Shown here piece by piece: positions 1 through 12,779 of a stretch of DNA of 64,000 nt. The notes below the pieces were generated by a model, which had not been told where the DNA came from, ran no database searches, and worked only from the letters and a program-made list of their open reading frames with translations. The stretch's first letter is position 1. Every line of letters starts with the position of its first letter. The stretch is from assembly GCA_964017045.1 (NCBI GenBank), contig OZ024807.1, forward strand, positions 22,362,553 to 22,426,552, read 5' to 3'. The translations under genes were made by a program, and so were the position numbers. The DNA is from Omphiscola glabra (Eukaryota > Mollusca > Gastropoda > Lymnaeidae).

Positions 1-1376
1 AATGGACAAGGACTTTGCACGCTTTATTATAATTCTCTTATACATAGGTTTTCAAATTTATAATGTATCCGACGATAAAAGCACTTTAAAGACACACATA
101 AATATATATGTACTGTGTAAAACGTGTTCTTGATTCAGATTATAAAGTTCAAAAAGTTACCCCAACATAAGACAGAACTAAGGAAGTCCACACTTGAAGC
201 AACGAAACTTTAAACATGTTTCGAACAATTGACCTTCGCTATGGAAATGGATTTCCTTTGTTTTCATACATTCATTGTGTTGGCTTCCTGTAATTTGACT
301 TTCGCTATATGACATTTCATTGCCTTCATAGATATTATTTACTTCCTACTTACTCAAACTTTCTTTTAAAGGCATACACAACTGAAACTAAATTAGGTTT
401 TGTTGCGTATCATTATTGTATAGAAAAATTAGTCTCTTATTTAACTATATGGCACGTTAAAAAAATGCACACATGAAAAATATGATACCTTAAATTATAT
501 ACGATAAAAGATAAACGATAACCAAACTGGAGCTAGTTATGACCAATAATTTTATTAAGTTAATAATAAAATTACAAAATTAAAAAGAAATAAAACTGAA
601 GACATTGACTTACAGTATATTGATAACTTGTGCCGGTACAATTTTGAAGAAGATGCAATGTTATAAAAGTTGCAATCTTGAAAAGAGAAACATACACAAA
701 CACGGCACAGGTTACTAAAACTAATTTCTGTCTCGTATAGCAAATCTCTATCGTAATGATGATATCGACATTCTCTTGTCCTCAATCACTCTAAAGGCGT
801 AGTATTAACCTGTTACAGAGACATTCTTGAGCGGGCTTACACATTGTATTCCTCTCTCGAACAACGTCCATATGTTGTACCTCATTCTTTTTTTACTGGC
901 TATGGATTGTATTTATTTGTAAACGAGGTCAAGGACGACTTTTTTTAATTAGCACACACTAAATCACAGTGCCGAATTCGGGGGGTCAGCTTAAGTTAGT
1001 GTACTGGGAAAGATGACATAAACATGACACCTATAACAGATATAAATGTAATTAAGTAGGTCAAGTGGAGTTCATAGAAATTACTTTTTAATTTCCGGCA
1101 TGCTAATTTCTTGTGACGTTTGACATTTTTAAAACAAAATATTTCGTTTCATGTTGTAATTTTTACTATTTTTCTGAGGTTTTATTTCAAGTACCCCTTT
1201 CTTTTCACAAACTTTCAATATCATGTTTTTTTTTTAAATAGAAAAAGTAAAAAAGTTAAAATTGTTTGAAAGGTGATTTATTGTTTTATTTCATTTTTTT
1301 TTAATTGAGAAGGAATTCATTTTCCTGAAGCCTTTTTTATTTTAAAAATCATATCGTTTCTTTTGGGTTTTTTTTT
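1..1376. other. AT-rich non-coding DNA
   Basis: No coding exon, RNA gene or recognisable transposon seen. It holds short homopolymer runs and a poly-T-rich stretch that leads into the possible acceptor at 1377-1379. Confidence 0.6.
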
Positions 1377-1379
1377 CAG

Positions 1380-1644
1380 TTTAGATAGATCAGAATATGA
1401 GTTGATATTGTTGCGAAAAGTACGTTCGTCTAGGAGATTAGGTCCTTTCTCTAGCCACAAACATTCGTTTTCAGAGTCAACAACTCCGGTTTCAGCTCCT
1501 GGAGAGCTGATACTTATAAAGTCTCCTGGCTCCTACAAAGCCGATAGTTTAAAAAGAAACACAAGGCGGTCCAACAATGTATCATGTCATACTATAAGTT
1601 TATTTACTTCATCACATTATACTGGAACAAATCATGTAGAATGA
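1380..1644 (+). CDS. Possible terminal coding exon of an unidentified gene
   Basis: A pyrimidine-rich tract followed by CAG at 1377-1379 looks like a strong splice acceptor. It opens a frame of about 88 codons ending in TGA at 1642-1644. The composition is rich in Ser, Arg and Pro and more protein-like than the AT-rich surroundings. Near its start is SEYELI, which fits the ITIM pattern [S/I/V/L]xYxx[I/V/L]. An AATAAA lies at 1769-1774, about 125 bases after the stop. No upstream exon was found in the window, so the gene would begin to the left of it. I do not recognise the family. It could be a cytoplasmic tail exon or a chance open frame. Confidence 0.33.
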
Positions 1645-1768
1645 CCAAAAACTCCATTAGATAGGCTACACAAAATAGCTACTTATTTGCACTATGTCCA
1701 ACATCACTCCATAAAAAAAAAACAACAATCTTGTCAAATCCACTCTCAATAATAATCTCTCTCCCTCT

Positions 1769-1774
1769 AATAAA
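1769..1774 (+). promoter_or_regulatory. Candidate polyadenylation signal (AATAAA)
   Basis: Exact AATAAA about 125 bases downstream of the stop codon of the possible terminal exon. In DNA this AT-rich the hexamer is common, so it is only supportive. Confidence 0.25.
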
Positions 1775-2110
1775 AAGTTCTCTCTCTCTTATACCCTCAC
1801 AGACCATGCACTCGTGATATCAACAACATAGCTAACATTCGTTCACCCCTTTCAATATTTCCAAACTCACAACACTTACATCCTCACCTGGGGTCCCCCC
1901 CCCCCCCACTTTTTCCCCAAACATACACAGAAAAGGTAGACACACGATCTGACCGTATCAAATATATCAAGTTTGTTTAAAAAGATGAATATTTGATTTT
2001 GTAATATTGCTATTCTTTTTGAAAACTTCTTAACCCAATTAAACGGGCATACGACTACTTCCGTCTATAACATTAATTTGGAGCTCAAACTTAAGTTTTG
2101 AACTACTTTC

Positions 2111-2490
2111 TACTTCTTGTTGTTACTTCATTCGTCCTGTCTGCTGAATAAGGCTGTTAGTCGAAACCTTCCTCTTCTTGTTGTTACTTCATTCGTCCTG
2201 TCTGCTGACTCAGTCTGTTAGTCGAAACGTTCTACTTCTTGTTGTTACACCATTCGTCCTGTCTGCTGACTAAGGCTGTTAGTCGAAACCTTCTTCTTCT
2301 TGTTGTTACATCATTCGTCCTGTCTGCTGACTGAGGCTGTTAGTCGAAACGTTCTACTTATTGCTGTTACATCATTCGTCCTGTCTGCTGACTAAGGCTG
2401 TTAGTCGAAACGTTCTACTTCTTGTTGTTACTTCATGCATCCGGTCTGCTGACTAAGACTGTTAGTCGAAACCTTTTTCTTCTTGTATCA
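2111..2490. repeat. Minisatellite, about 61-bp unit, about 6 copies
   Basis: Six head-to-tail copies of a unit containing TTCGTCCTGTCTGCTGA and CTGTTAGTCGAAACSTTC. Copies differ at scattered positions, so the array is not brand new. No coding potential. Confidence 0.9.
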
Positions 2491-3017
2491 TTTACATTAT
2501 CTTCGCTTTTGTTCGTGTCTTTATTCGTCTGTGTCAATATGAAAACATATTAGAAATGCTAATTGACCCCATTCTCGTCGTTATACCGATCAAAAATATG
2601 TGGAACATAGACTTGTTGCCGATGGCACACATTCGATCAAATTTATAGGAACACCCCAAAACATACAAAAACAAAATTTGTTTCCCGTTTTTCAAGAAGG
2701 GCGGGGTGGAATTGGAATGATTTGTTTAATGGTCGCTAGTTTGTTTGTGGAGATCAATTGCGTAGCTGTTGCTAAGTTTTTTTTATTATTAAAATATCTT
2801 TCAAATCTGATCTGAATTCATGATTCTGCGTAGATCTCTTCAAATTGGAACAACATTTGCAAATGTCAAGCACATCTCTTTTTATCATTATCAAAATGTG
2901 AATGTTCAAACAGGCACAGATTAACTTTCTTTTTTTTTTCCAGTTAAGTTGCAAAACGTGCACAAGCCACAATTTAAGTATATTTTTTTTTCAAAATACA
3001 TTGTATGTAACCTAACC

Positions 3018-3051
<34 letters not shown>

Positions 3052-4961
3052 TAGAGTCTATTTACGCTGTTATTTTCTCAATGACTTGTGTGTTTTAAAT
3101 GCATTTTTTATTCAAGGTTTCTCATGGAAACAGATGGGCCAACACTAGGCCATCATTTTTTCAATACGTTATAGTTGTGCATACAGCACTACACCCTCGT
3201 AGTTTACTTCGTGCCTATAATCTTTCTTTTTGTACAAAACAAATTGTTTCACATAAATATAGTTAACTTCGTGCCTCTCATCTTTCTTTTTGTACAAAAC
3301 AAATTGTTTCCCATACATATTTTAGAAATCTTAATATTTAATTTATTTTAAATAATGATTTCAATCAGATGCATTATGTCGGAATGCACGCAGAACAAGT
3401 TAAGAACATGATACCATTGGTTTGTACATATTTTCTTTTACACGTTTTAATGCGTCGCATGTGTCTGTTACTGGATACTGGGCTGCACGTTCTTAACCTA
3501 TCACATGCCAGTACGTTGGTAATTGACTAGAACTGGACAGGACGTTATCAACTTGTTACCAGGCAGGACGTAGTCAACCTGATGCAGGGCAGGATGTAAA
3601 GTGTTTCACTGGAACTGGACACGTTTTTTGGTAACCCAATAACTTGTTAAAGGGAATGACGAAAATAATTCACTGGAACTGAACAGGACGATGTCAACTA
3701 CATACCGAGGAGGACATAGTTAACCTGGTACAGGCGAAGGCGTAGTTAACGTAATGCATGGTGGACGTAACGTAGGTTGTTGATGGAGTCACTGGCGTAT
3801 GTAACTCATACAAACTTCATACCACAATGAAAAACTAATTGTAAGGCATTTACCTCAAATTAAGAAAATGACGAGGTTTGCCAATCCCGAATAAAAAGCC
3901 GACATCTTAAACTGATGTTGATACTAGATTGATTAATTCACAAAGTTATTGTATACATTGTAAAACATCGAACAGCACTGAATCAACTCAAGTCATTTTT
4001 TATAATAAATTGAACGTTAATATCCAATTAGATTCAGAAATTGATAATTCCATATACGCATGCATAGCGCAATGTGTAATAAGTGTGAAATAAAACACAA
4101 TCTTCTTCCCCAATGTTCCATTATATATTTCCAGATTACAGTGTTTAACCGAACTAAGAAAACGTATTGCTGTTGATAAGTATTGACATAAACTTTCTTT
4201 TGCTTAGAGATCAAAGGCTTCTCATTGACGACACAAGATTATTCGCTTATTTTGTATAATTTATTGCACGTTGTTATATATAAAAGATGTGTTGTTGACG
4301 ATCATAGCAATAAATGTGTATTTTGCAAATAATATGTAGTAATTTTGTAGTATATAGTAATTTTATAATTTAATATAAGAAATATTGTGTTTGATATTCA
4401 AATTAATGTTTGTATATTCCTGGAGCACTTGGACTGTTTGGGCAGACGTGTATTTTGTGTTTATTCTATACTTTGCATTTTCTTTGGGCACGTGGTTATT
4501 ATATTATATTGATAGTAGGAAAAATCCGTTTTAATCGGGCTGTTTAATGTCTAAAAAATATAACGAGCAATCATTCTTTACGCATGTTTTAAAGTTTCTT
4601 GAAAAAGATAAGTATTTATTTATTTTAAAGGCCGCCGTAGATTGTTACTAATTGTTTGGTGTGGAAATGTTTAGTTCAAATTAATTCAAAGCTTCCGTAT
4701 AGGATTCCTTCCAATTTAAATCTGCCTATCTATGTTATCAAAACTAAGTTATCGTTTCACCGAGCTTTAAATATCGATTTTTAAAAAAAATTAAATCATC
4801 GAGTTGTTCTGATGTCATTGAGAACCGATTTCTAAAGCTTCGGCGAATACGTACACAAAACGAAGAGCACTATTTTGGAGAAGGGTAAAATCTTTTAAGA
4901 GCAGTGTAACATACACACAAATATGGATTTGCTTGAGGCTATTATTAATGTAACTTTTACC
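2491..4961. other. Non-coding span with simple repeats
   Basis: No gene supported. It contains a poly-A run at about 3023-3050, the 60-bp tandem duplication at 3201-3320, and at about 3490-3790 a loose series of degenerate units related to AACTGGACAGGACGT. Confidence 0.6.
3201..3320. repeat. Two-copy 60-bp direct tandem duplication
   Basis: Two adjacent 60-base units, each starting AGTTWACTTCGTGCCT and containing TTTTTGTACAAAACAAATTG. They differ at only a few positions, which suggests a fairly recent local duplication. Confidence 0.85.
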
Positions 4962-5149
4962 AGAGGCGTAGCTAAGAGGGCAGGGTAAGAAATTCCCTGG
5001 GCGCCAGACTTATAAGAGGGAGCGGGGCAAAATATGCTTTGATATTATTTTATTAATGAAAATAATGGGTTTGAGAGTTAAAAAAAAAGAAAGAGGGATT
5101 CATTAAATTGAATTTTTTCCGCTGCGCCAAACACTCTAGCTACGCCTCT
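4962..5149. mobile_element. MITE-like element with inverted ends
   Basis: The left end AGAGGCGTAGCTA is the reverse complement of the right end TAGCTACGCCTCT, and the element is 188 bases long with no coding capacity. Such a short palindrome-ended element is typical of a non-autonomous DNA transposon. I could not identify a clear target-site duplication, so the superfamily stays open. Confidence 0.6.
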
Positions 5150-5197
5150 AGCACTTACACTAGAATGGTGTATATACTACTTACACCAGCTCACTAG

Positions 5198-6668
5198 TAA
5201 GTATAATAATAATAATAATAAAGTTCATTTGAAAAATCACGCTTCATCCCCAAAGGCTCGAAGCGCGGTACAAAAACTAAGCTGGGAGATAATAACAAGC
5301 TGGAAAAGATTGTAGACATCATCATTCCAGCAGGTGTTTGCGAAATAGATGAGTTTTTAAATTTGTTTTGAAGGACTCCAGCGTCTGGCTGTTTTTGAGA
5401 GCGTCAGGAAGGGTGTTCCAAATGGTTGGGCCAGCAAATGCGAACGTGCGCTTTCCGTAAGTTTCAAGGCGAACACGCGGTATCGAGAGTTTGCCACTAT
5501 CGGATGAGCGGAGTTGTCTAGTGGGTACATAAGGCGTCATGAGCGCTTGGAGATAGGACGGCGCCAGGTCATGCAAGCAGCGGTAGCACAGAGTTGCGAT
5601 TTTGTACTCTATACAGCGCGGACTGGCAGCCAATGCAATTATATCAGAAGAGTTTTAGCATGGTCAAATTTGCGTTTACGAAGAACAATTCGAGCCGCAT
5701 TATTCTGTGCTTTTTGAATTTTATCAAGGAGCGTAGCTGGAAGACCCACCATGAGAGCATTGCAGTACTCCATGCGTGATAGCACGAATGCAGACATCAG
5801 CCTCTTTGATGTATCCAACGTTAAGAAGGGTCTGATATGACTAATTCTGCGCAGCTCTAGAAAAATCGCCTTGCAAATCATGTTAATGTGATTTTCCATA
5901 GTTAGTGTTCTGACTAAGTAGACACCCAGGTTTCGCACTGTTTGAGCAAACTCAATCTGCACGCCTGAGAGAGTAAAGGATGGTGTATCTTTTAAAGATT
6001 TTAATTTTTGAGCGGTAGCAATGGGGATCACCTCAGTCTTTTCATCATTCAATTTGAGCTTGTTTATTGTCATCCAGTGCTTAACTGACTCCACTGTCTT
6101 CTGTGTCATATTAAGAAGCTGAGGGAGCTGAGAGGGGATCACGGATTTCTGAAGTTGGGTATCATCCGCGAACATGTGATATACCATGTCAAACTGCTTG
6201 ATCACTGCACCCAGGGGCTGAATGTACATAGTGAAAAGCACCGGGCCTAAGACCGAGCCTTGGGGTACTCCGAATTCAATAATGGGTTTCTTGGAGGTCA
6301 AGCCGTTTGTGATAACTGATTGGACCCGATTTGTCAGATATGAGCGGAACCATCTCATGACGGTATCGGTGAAACCGAACGTATATTGCAGACGTTGGAG
6401 AAGTATGCCGTGGTCAAGCGTATCGAACGCTGCCGATAGATCCAGTAACGACAAAAGGGATACCTGGCCCTCACCACAAGACGACAGAAGGTCATTTACG
6501 ACGCGCAACAGGGCTGTCTCAGTAGAGTGATGCGTTATGTATGCTGACTGAAAAGGCTCAAACAAGTCACACCGAGTGAGGTGATCCAGGATCTGTCGAA
6601 GAACGACCCTCTCTAAAATCTTTGATAACAATGGTAGATTAGAGACGTGGCGATAATTTCCCAACAGA
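5198..6668 (-). mobile_element. 5'-truncated CR1/L2-like LINE, reverse transcriptase and C-terminal region
   Basis: Minus-strand reverse transcriptase of a non-LTR retrotransposon. Reading from about 6664, the protein has the palm motifs LDLSAAFDTLDH, GVPQGSVLGP and FADDTQL, followed by the thumb/C-terminal region. The frame breaks near 5634-5639, and the last ~100 residues (CLHDLAPSYL, then YGKRTFAFAGPTIWN) continue in another frame, so it is no longer one open frame. The 5' part of the RT and the endonuclease are absent, as expected from incomplete reverse transcription. The 3' end on the minus strand is a TTA-repeat tail at 5199-5220. Confidence 0.85.
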
Positions 6669-8300
6669 AAATGATCACCCCTTTAGTTTGGAATTTTACT
6701 TGTATGGTTGTAAAGGCGAAAATTCTAGTATAACTTGCCTTTAAAAAAAAAGACTTATGACACACTTTTTCCTATTCCTCAGATGTTTCACAGATCATAC
6801 TGGAACATAGCATTCTGTAGAAGCTAGATGCTCATAATCTGTTCTAGAGACTAGTATAGTATTATTTTTACAATTTGTATGACCATGTTTCCTACACACA
6901 ATATCAGGGATATCGGACTAGCTGCTCGATGAAAGGTCTCATTGGTTACTTTCTTTCCAGATTGTGATTATTTATGTCTTTTCTCACTTCTTTGGATAGT
7001 TGTCATTTTTCCAGTGTTTATTTATAAGCATCCTAATTCCCCCGTCTCTCATGTATTTACATCTGTTTCGTAATGTCATTGTAAGCCTTCTTCCGTTCAC
7101 CTTCAGTTCAGCATAGCAGTTGCAGTGAATATTTCCTCAAAACAGTTTAGTTAAAATAAATATATTTTATGCCATAGATGTCTGATAATTCGGTTTGTAT
7201 CAGCTGTCCTTCATCTACTATCCTTTGATCAACATTATTTATCAGGTTTATAATTCAAATACGAATAAAGGTTCGCCCTAAACCGACTGATCATTTAAGA
7301 GAGTCAGCACAAACTTGGACGCCAACAGAAGCCAGGCATGTCGGATCTACCATTGCCAAATCCTCTGTAAAAAATATGTATTGTTCCTCCTGTCTGCAAA
7401 CAGAGACGAAATGGGACATTAAAGGTTCCAAGAGCTGCTTTAAAAGAAAAAGTTGTATAAGACATTATGGAAAGAAAGGGCAGCTAACATTTGGTCGCTC
7501 AGACTCCCTTAACCAATTGTTCATTTCCAACGCGTTTTTTGCGATCAATATTTACCAATCTCTTGCAACACTCAGAACACCTTCCATTACCGGAGTCACC
7601 CACACAAACCAACGCGCGTTATCTCCATGTAACAATGGCCTTAATTAAATTGATTCAAGAATGTCGAATTGGTTTCCATTCAAACCAAGTTGATTTATTC
7701 AAATTTAATTACATCCATTTAAAATCTTTTGTCTGTTTTGGCCAAGTTCCATTTAATATTTTTGATGTCGACGTCGTAAATAGAGCTTAAGTGGAGTAAC
7801 TCTGATGACGTTAGACACAGCTCAAAAAGCAGTTTGTTAGAGACATACACTGAAGACGCAAGCAGAGAAAATACGGAGTGTTTAAGTTGGTCTTGGTATG
7901 TCTTATGAATTTTATTCTTACTGTTGGATTGGTTTAAGATTTTTTTTAAGTCCGACATTTTTGTATGTACATTTCCATTTTAAATTAGTGGCATTCTGTT
8001 CCTAGGTATGTTAACAAAGTAAAGAAACTATTTATTAACACCTGTCGGGCTGCACGTGTGAAGTTGTAATTTTGGAGGTGTTTAATTTAAGGTAAGTTAT
8101 AATTTGATGTTTCAGATATTTGAAATTTCAAACACCTAAACACTATATTGAGATCGAATCTTCGAAAAAGGAATTATACGACGTGGTCGAGTATTGTTTA
8201 CAAACACATACGCGACGGCTGGGGTACACTTTTACTTGAACATATTTTGTATAAAAATCCATTGTGTAAGTACTGTTTGTAAACGGCAGCTAAAGTACGG
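6669..8300. other. Non-coding span, no gene supported
   Basis: Short frames around 7376-7790 have weak resemblance to the LINE linker between endonuclease and RT (DSLNQLF-like), but I cannot support a call. The rest is AT-rich unique-looking DNA. Confidence 0.45.
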
Positions 8301-10160
8301 ACTTATTTCGTATTGGGGTCATCTGACCGGTATACATAAGGACACATCTTTGCCAAATAACATTGCTGTATGCAAGCTCCCAGACGCACTAAATGAGTTG
8401 TTTGTTTCCAAATTTACGGAGATCGCAGCGAGACTTGACAGATGAATTTTCACCGTTTAACGGCTCTCCAATGAGTGAATTTTTGGAGATCACTGAATCA
8501 CATGTTATAAAAATCCTGGTTGACAACCCAAGAAAGACTTTTTTTTTTCCTCGACTCTCGTCCAACAGCATAACTGGTATCATAAATCAGTCTTTAACAG
8601 CAGGTATTGTTTCATTTTCTTTCAAAGAGGCGCTTGTAAATCGACTGTTATGGAGAGCAAGGTAATATTTCTTACGTAAGTGGTTTTCATATATTTTCGG
8701 TACCAGGCTCATTGGCACCTAAAACTCACCCTCAGCACCCCAACCCACGACCGTCCCCCCAATGACATACTAAATTATATAATCATTATCAAGATTTAAT
8801 TTTCCAACATTATCTTTACAATATAAATACTCGAAGGCACGATTTAGTACATTTTCTTCGCGAAGTAAAGTCACATAAGAAATACTGGTCCTTCAATGGA
8901 TCCCTGGACAAGCGGGATTACACCAAATTGAAAAAGATGAGTTTCCATCGAGTCATAATTCCATTCGTCCTCAAGAAAAGCGATCGGTGAACCAACTGGG
9001 GATAATTTCAATGTTCCACCAAACCACAACATAACTGATCTTAGGCCGAACTAGAGTTTCAATATGGTTAAAAGAGAATTTTCGGGAAAAGGGGTTGAAA
9101 AACTGGTTAAACGGAGACACCACTCTAACGCTTTACCGGATCTTGCTACAGTCAGAAGTGGATATTAAAAACATGGTCATCAGAGCATCACAACACTAAT
9201 GAGAACAGAGCACTGCTTTACTTAAACAGTTAAGCATTGTATGACCATACCCAATGTCAAATTAAATAATGAAAATACTGAGCGGATCCCACATTGCTAC
9301 TGTCCAGAAACACCAATCTGTAAATAACGTATAATCCCTTACTCTGTAAGGAGTGTAGATCGGATTTCCTCAAACAGTGCGAAACTTTGGTGCTTATCTA
9401 GAAAGAACACTAGCTATGGAAAATCAAATGCACATTCTTTGCAAAGGGCGATTTATCTATAGCTGCGCAGAATTAGTTCTATTAGACATTTTTTGTCATT
9501 TGATGCCTATAAGAGGCTGATGTCTGCTAAAACGCATGGACTACTGCAATGCTCTCAAGGTGGGTCTTCCAGCTATGCAACTGAATACAATTAAAAAAGC
9601 ACACACAAACGCATCTTGCAATGTTTTGCGCAAACGCAAATTTAACAATGTTAAAACAATTCTGAGAGAACTGCACTGGGTGCCGATCCTCTCTCGCGTA
9701 GAGTACAAAATAGCAAGACCTGTCGCCGTCCTATCTCAAAGCGCTCATGACGCCTTACGTACCCACTAGATCACTCAATTCATCTGATAGTGGCATACTC
9801 CAGATACTACTTGCTCGTCTTGAGACCTACGGAAGTCGCATTTTTTCTTTTGCTGGTCCAAGAATATGTAACGTCGATTGCGATGCTCTCTGAAATAGAC
9901 TGTCACTGCAGTATATCAAAACTGAGTTGAAAATCCATCATTATTGCACTCATCTGCTGGGGTCATGTAGTCTAACCTCCTTGTCTCCATCTTGTTTATA
10001 TATCCTTGTTGTATCTTGGCTTGTATTCTTCATTGCTTATGCTTGTATATAGATTTTGTATTGTTGCGTTTTGAATTTTAATGTTTAAAAATATATGGTT
10101 AAATATGTTGACTTTGTAGCACGCTTCGAGCTTGTTTTTTAAACGAACTACATTATTATG
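8300..10160 (+). mobile_element. Degenerate CR1/L2-like LINE, same family as the 5.2-6.7 kb copy
   Basis: Plus-strand remnant. At 8370-8665 frames give a LINE pre-RT segment (ALNELFVSKFTEIAARLD) and the start of the RT domain (SLTAGIVSFSFKEALV). At 9400-9770 the sequence follows the C-terminal half of the copy at 5.2-6.7 kb almost line for line (RRISSIRHF, RLMSA, DYCNALKVGLPA, LHWVPILSRVEYKIA), with several frameshifts and stops. A 3' region ends near 10160 with CACGCTTCGAGC and a TTATGATTATGA tail. The central RT motifs are mostly lost. Confidence 0.75.
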
Positions 10161-10247
10161 ATTATGATTTTATGTGTCAATCAGTATTTTCAAATTATTC
10201 AACTCAACAATAGGGTATAATACATCATCAAATGTACAGCCTGTACT

Positions 10248-10434
10248 CAGGGCCGGCCTTAGGCCACTGCAACCTATGCGGCCGCAATGGGCCCCGCACT
10301 TTCATAGGCCCCGCCCCGAAATTATTTTCTAATACAAAATCTTAATTTTCACTTATTATCCTTATCCTTTACCCAGAATGGGCCCCGCGCAATCCGTTTC
10401 GCATAGGGCCCCGCAATTGTTAGGGTCGGCCCTG
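10248..10434. mobile_element. hAT-like MITE with 8-bp target-site duplication
   Basis: 187-bp GC-rich element with inverted ends CAGGGCCGGCCTTA and (reverse complement) CAGGGCCGACCCTA. It is flanked on both sides by the perfect 8-base duplication CCTGTACT (10240-10247 and 10435-10442). CAGGG-type ends and 8-bp duplications are hallmarks of hAT transposons. No transposase is present, so movement would have needed an autonomous relative. The interior repeats GGCCCCGC near both ends. Confidence 0.88.
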
Positions 10435-10968
10435 CCTGTACTGCTCATGTATTATCCTCCTAACGTCAATCAAGCAGTGACATAAGCTTTGTAACTTGAT
10501 GCAGTCATTGCGATTGTCACTACAAATACAGTCACGAAACATATGCACAAAGAATAGAAAAAAATCAAACAAGAATAGTTGACCACTGTATTAATAAAGC
10601 CGCTATTTTCGAAAAAGAGGGCTGTGAGAATGTCAATCTAAAGTCGAGAAAAATAAGAAACTTTTTCATTCGTTCAGGATATAATAGTTCTTGTGGTTAA
10701 TAGACAGTATGACATAGATAAATGGTGATTAAATAATAAATGTTAATCGGTATAGTCAGTAGGTGGATACCTTGATACAATTAAACATTCTGACAACTCC
10801 TGCGACGTCACTGGTGCCAAGCTGTATCATCCACTTGATGTTCCCTTGGGGTTATCCAGAGGCGTGGAGAGAGGCGATTTCTTGTCGTGAACCAGCTTAT
10901 AATCCTAGAAGAATAAGCCCAGGCCTTGTGGATTTCGTCCTGCGAATGACATACCATCGTCACCGTGT
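10435..10968. other. Non-coding span
   Basis: No supported gene; leads into the 38-bp minisatellite. Short open frames across 10763-11026 overlap the repeat edge and show no family resemblance. Confidence 0.5.
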
Positions 10969-11304
10969 GACGCACTGCAGCCTGGCAACTTAAAAAATAG
11001 TCATTAGACGCACTGCAGCCTGGCAACTTAAAAAATAGTAATTAGACGCACTGCAGCCTGGTAACTTAAAAAATAGTCATTAGACGCACTGCAGCCTGGT
11101 AACTTAAAAAATAGTCATTAGACGCACTGCAGCCTGGCAACTTAAAAAATAGTCATTAGACGCACTGCATCCTGGCAACTTAAAAAATAGTCATTAGACG
11201 CACTGCAGCCTGGCAACGTAAAAAATAGTCATTCGACGCACTGCAGCCTGGCAACGTAAAAAATAGTCATTCGACGCACTGCAGCCTGGCAACGTAAAAA
11301 ATAG
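10969..11304. repeat. Minisatellite, 38-bp unit, about 9 copies
   Basis: Near-perfect array of units containing GACGCACTGCAGCCTGG and AACTTAAAAAATAGTCATT. Later copies share the variants AACGTAA and TCATTCGA, which shows stepwise expansion from one end. Not CRISPR-like: repeats are directly adjacent with no variable spacers. Confidence 0.93.
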
Positions 11305-12779
11305 CGCATGTGTTGAATGATATTTCAGGGGGAGGCCAGTGCGGCAAGAGCGCATTACGTGAAAAAAAATGTTTTATGTTTTATGGATCAGCTCAACAGA
11401 TAGAGCAGGTAGCCAATGTACTAGCCGTGGACATAAGAGTGTAATTGTTTTACCTTCACAAAATATATGTTTTAGTAGAAGCACTGAAGGGCCTCAGAGA
11501 AATTATTCCTATGATAAATATAAAAAAAAACAAAAAAACATTAGATTGTCATAAATTCATAAGCTGCTCGCAAAATCATTTCCAAATGAGACAACAGTGA
11601 ACAAATATTGTTAATTATGCCGGTAACCGCAGTACGTTTAACATTAAATATATTACAAACTTAAATGTAATCATTATTTTTTTTGGTAATATTGAATGTA
11701 ATAGAAACATTTTCCACTGAACGCTATATTCTTGCCACACTTGACTATGAAGACTTATGGAGTTTTTTGCCAAGGTGAAAACAAAGAAGTTAACCTTAGG
11801 TAAAACCACTAATATGCATTTTTTACATTTGTTTCCTTTAGAATTACAAGAAATTATATGTTTTCGCAAAGTTTGTCGCTCGCAATATCTCTAAAAAAAA
11901 TAACTACTATGTCATTCCATGATTTAGATTAAGCATGAATGTGGAGAATTGGCAAATAGCAACCCAAGTTAATTTTACCATTGTAGTTCCTAAAATACAT
12001 AATATATAGCAATATGTAAACTTACTGTTAATTTGTAACAGTTTATCTTTGTTTTCATTGAATACCGATACAATAAAATTCCATTAAAAAAAAAAAAAAA
12101 AAAAAAAAAACAATTAAAAAAAAACATTGTTATGAACGTCTTTGAATTAATATTTAATTTTTATAATCCAGTCTTTTCTAAAGTATATATTTTTAGTGCG
12201 TTACAATTAACTGCAACCTAGTCGTTATTCCTAATTCAAAAAAAGGCAATCCTAATATATATTGTAACTATATTCAGAGTCTAAGCGTGAGAAGAACTAC
12301 CAGGTCGGCCTAGGACGTATCTAATTAGGGCAATGAATAGCAAATATGAATGAAGTGTCGTTATAGCCTATCGGCTGAAATATGTAAAGTCAAACATCTT
12401 TAAAATCTATTAAAGCCAAGGCCCCTTGGCTCCTATGTCCATTTTTATTTATGTCAGCACTATGTGTATGGTTTTCAAGATTGAGTCTTGAATATTTTTT
12501 AACGCTTTTGTATTTTCTGCATCATTGGTCAATTGCTCTGTGTTTGTAGATGGCGGCCAGCCCTCTTAACAATATCTCAATATTGTAGAAACAGTAGAAT
12601 ATGTATGTGACTCTTTAGCAAGGGCTCCAAGGTCTGTTGGTCTGATCTGTAAACTGATATGTTTTATCATACTAACAGAATTCATGACTTCTATAGTTTC
12701 TTCAAAATTGAAAAGATAATATGGCTTTGAGGGTAGACGATTAGAACATTATCATTGCAAATTTTAATTTACGTACGTA
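11305..12779. other. Non-coding span with poly-A run
   Basis: AT-rich DNA without a supported gene. It includes a poly-A tract at about 12087-12110. The part next to 12780 may be a decayed extension (connection/integrase side) of the Gypsy pol to its right, but I could not read integrase motifs. Confidence 0.5.

Noticed and set aside
555..785. 76-codon minus-strand open frame
   Set aside because: No recognisable domain, no splice or promoter support, composition typical of AT-rich chance frames.
7376..7790. Overlapping open frames resembling a LINE linker
   Set aside because: Similarity is too weak and frame switching too frequent to support a call.
10969..11304. CRISPR-like regular repeats
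   Set aside because: Units are directly adjacent without unique spacers and the genome is eukaryotic.
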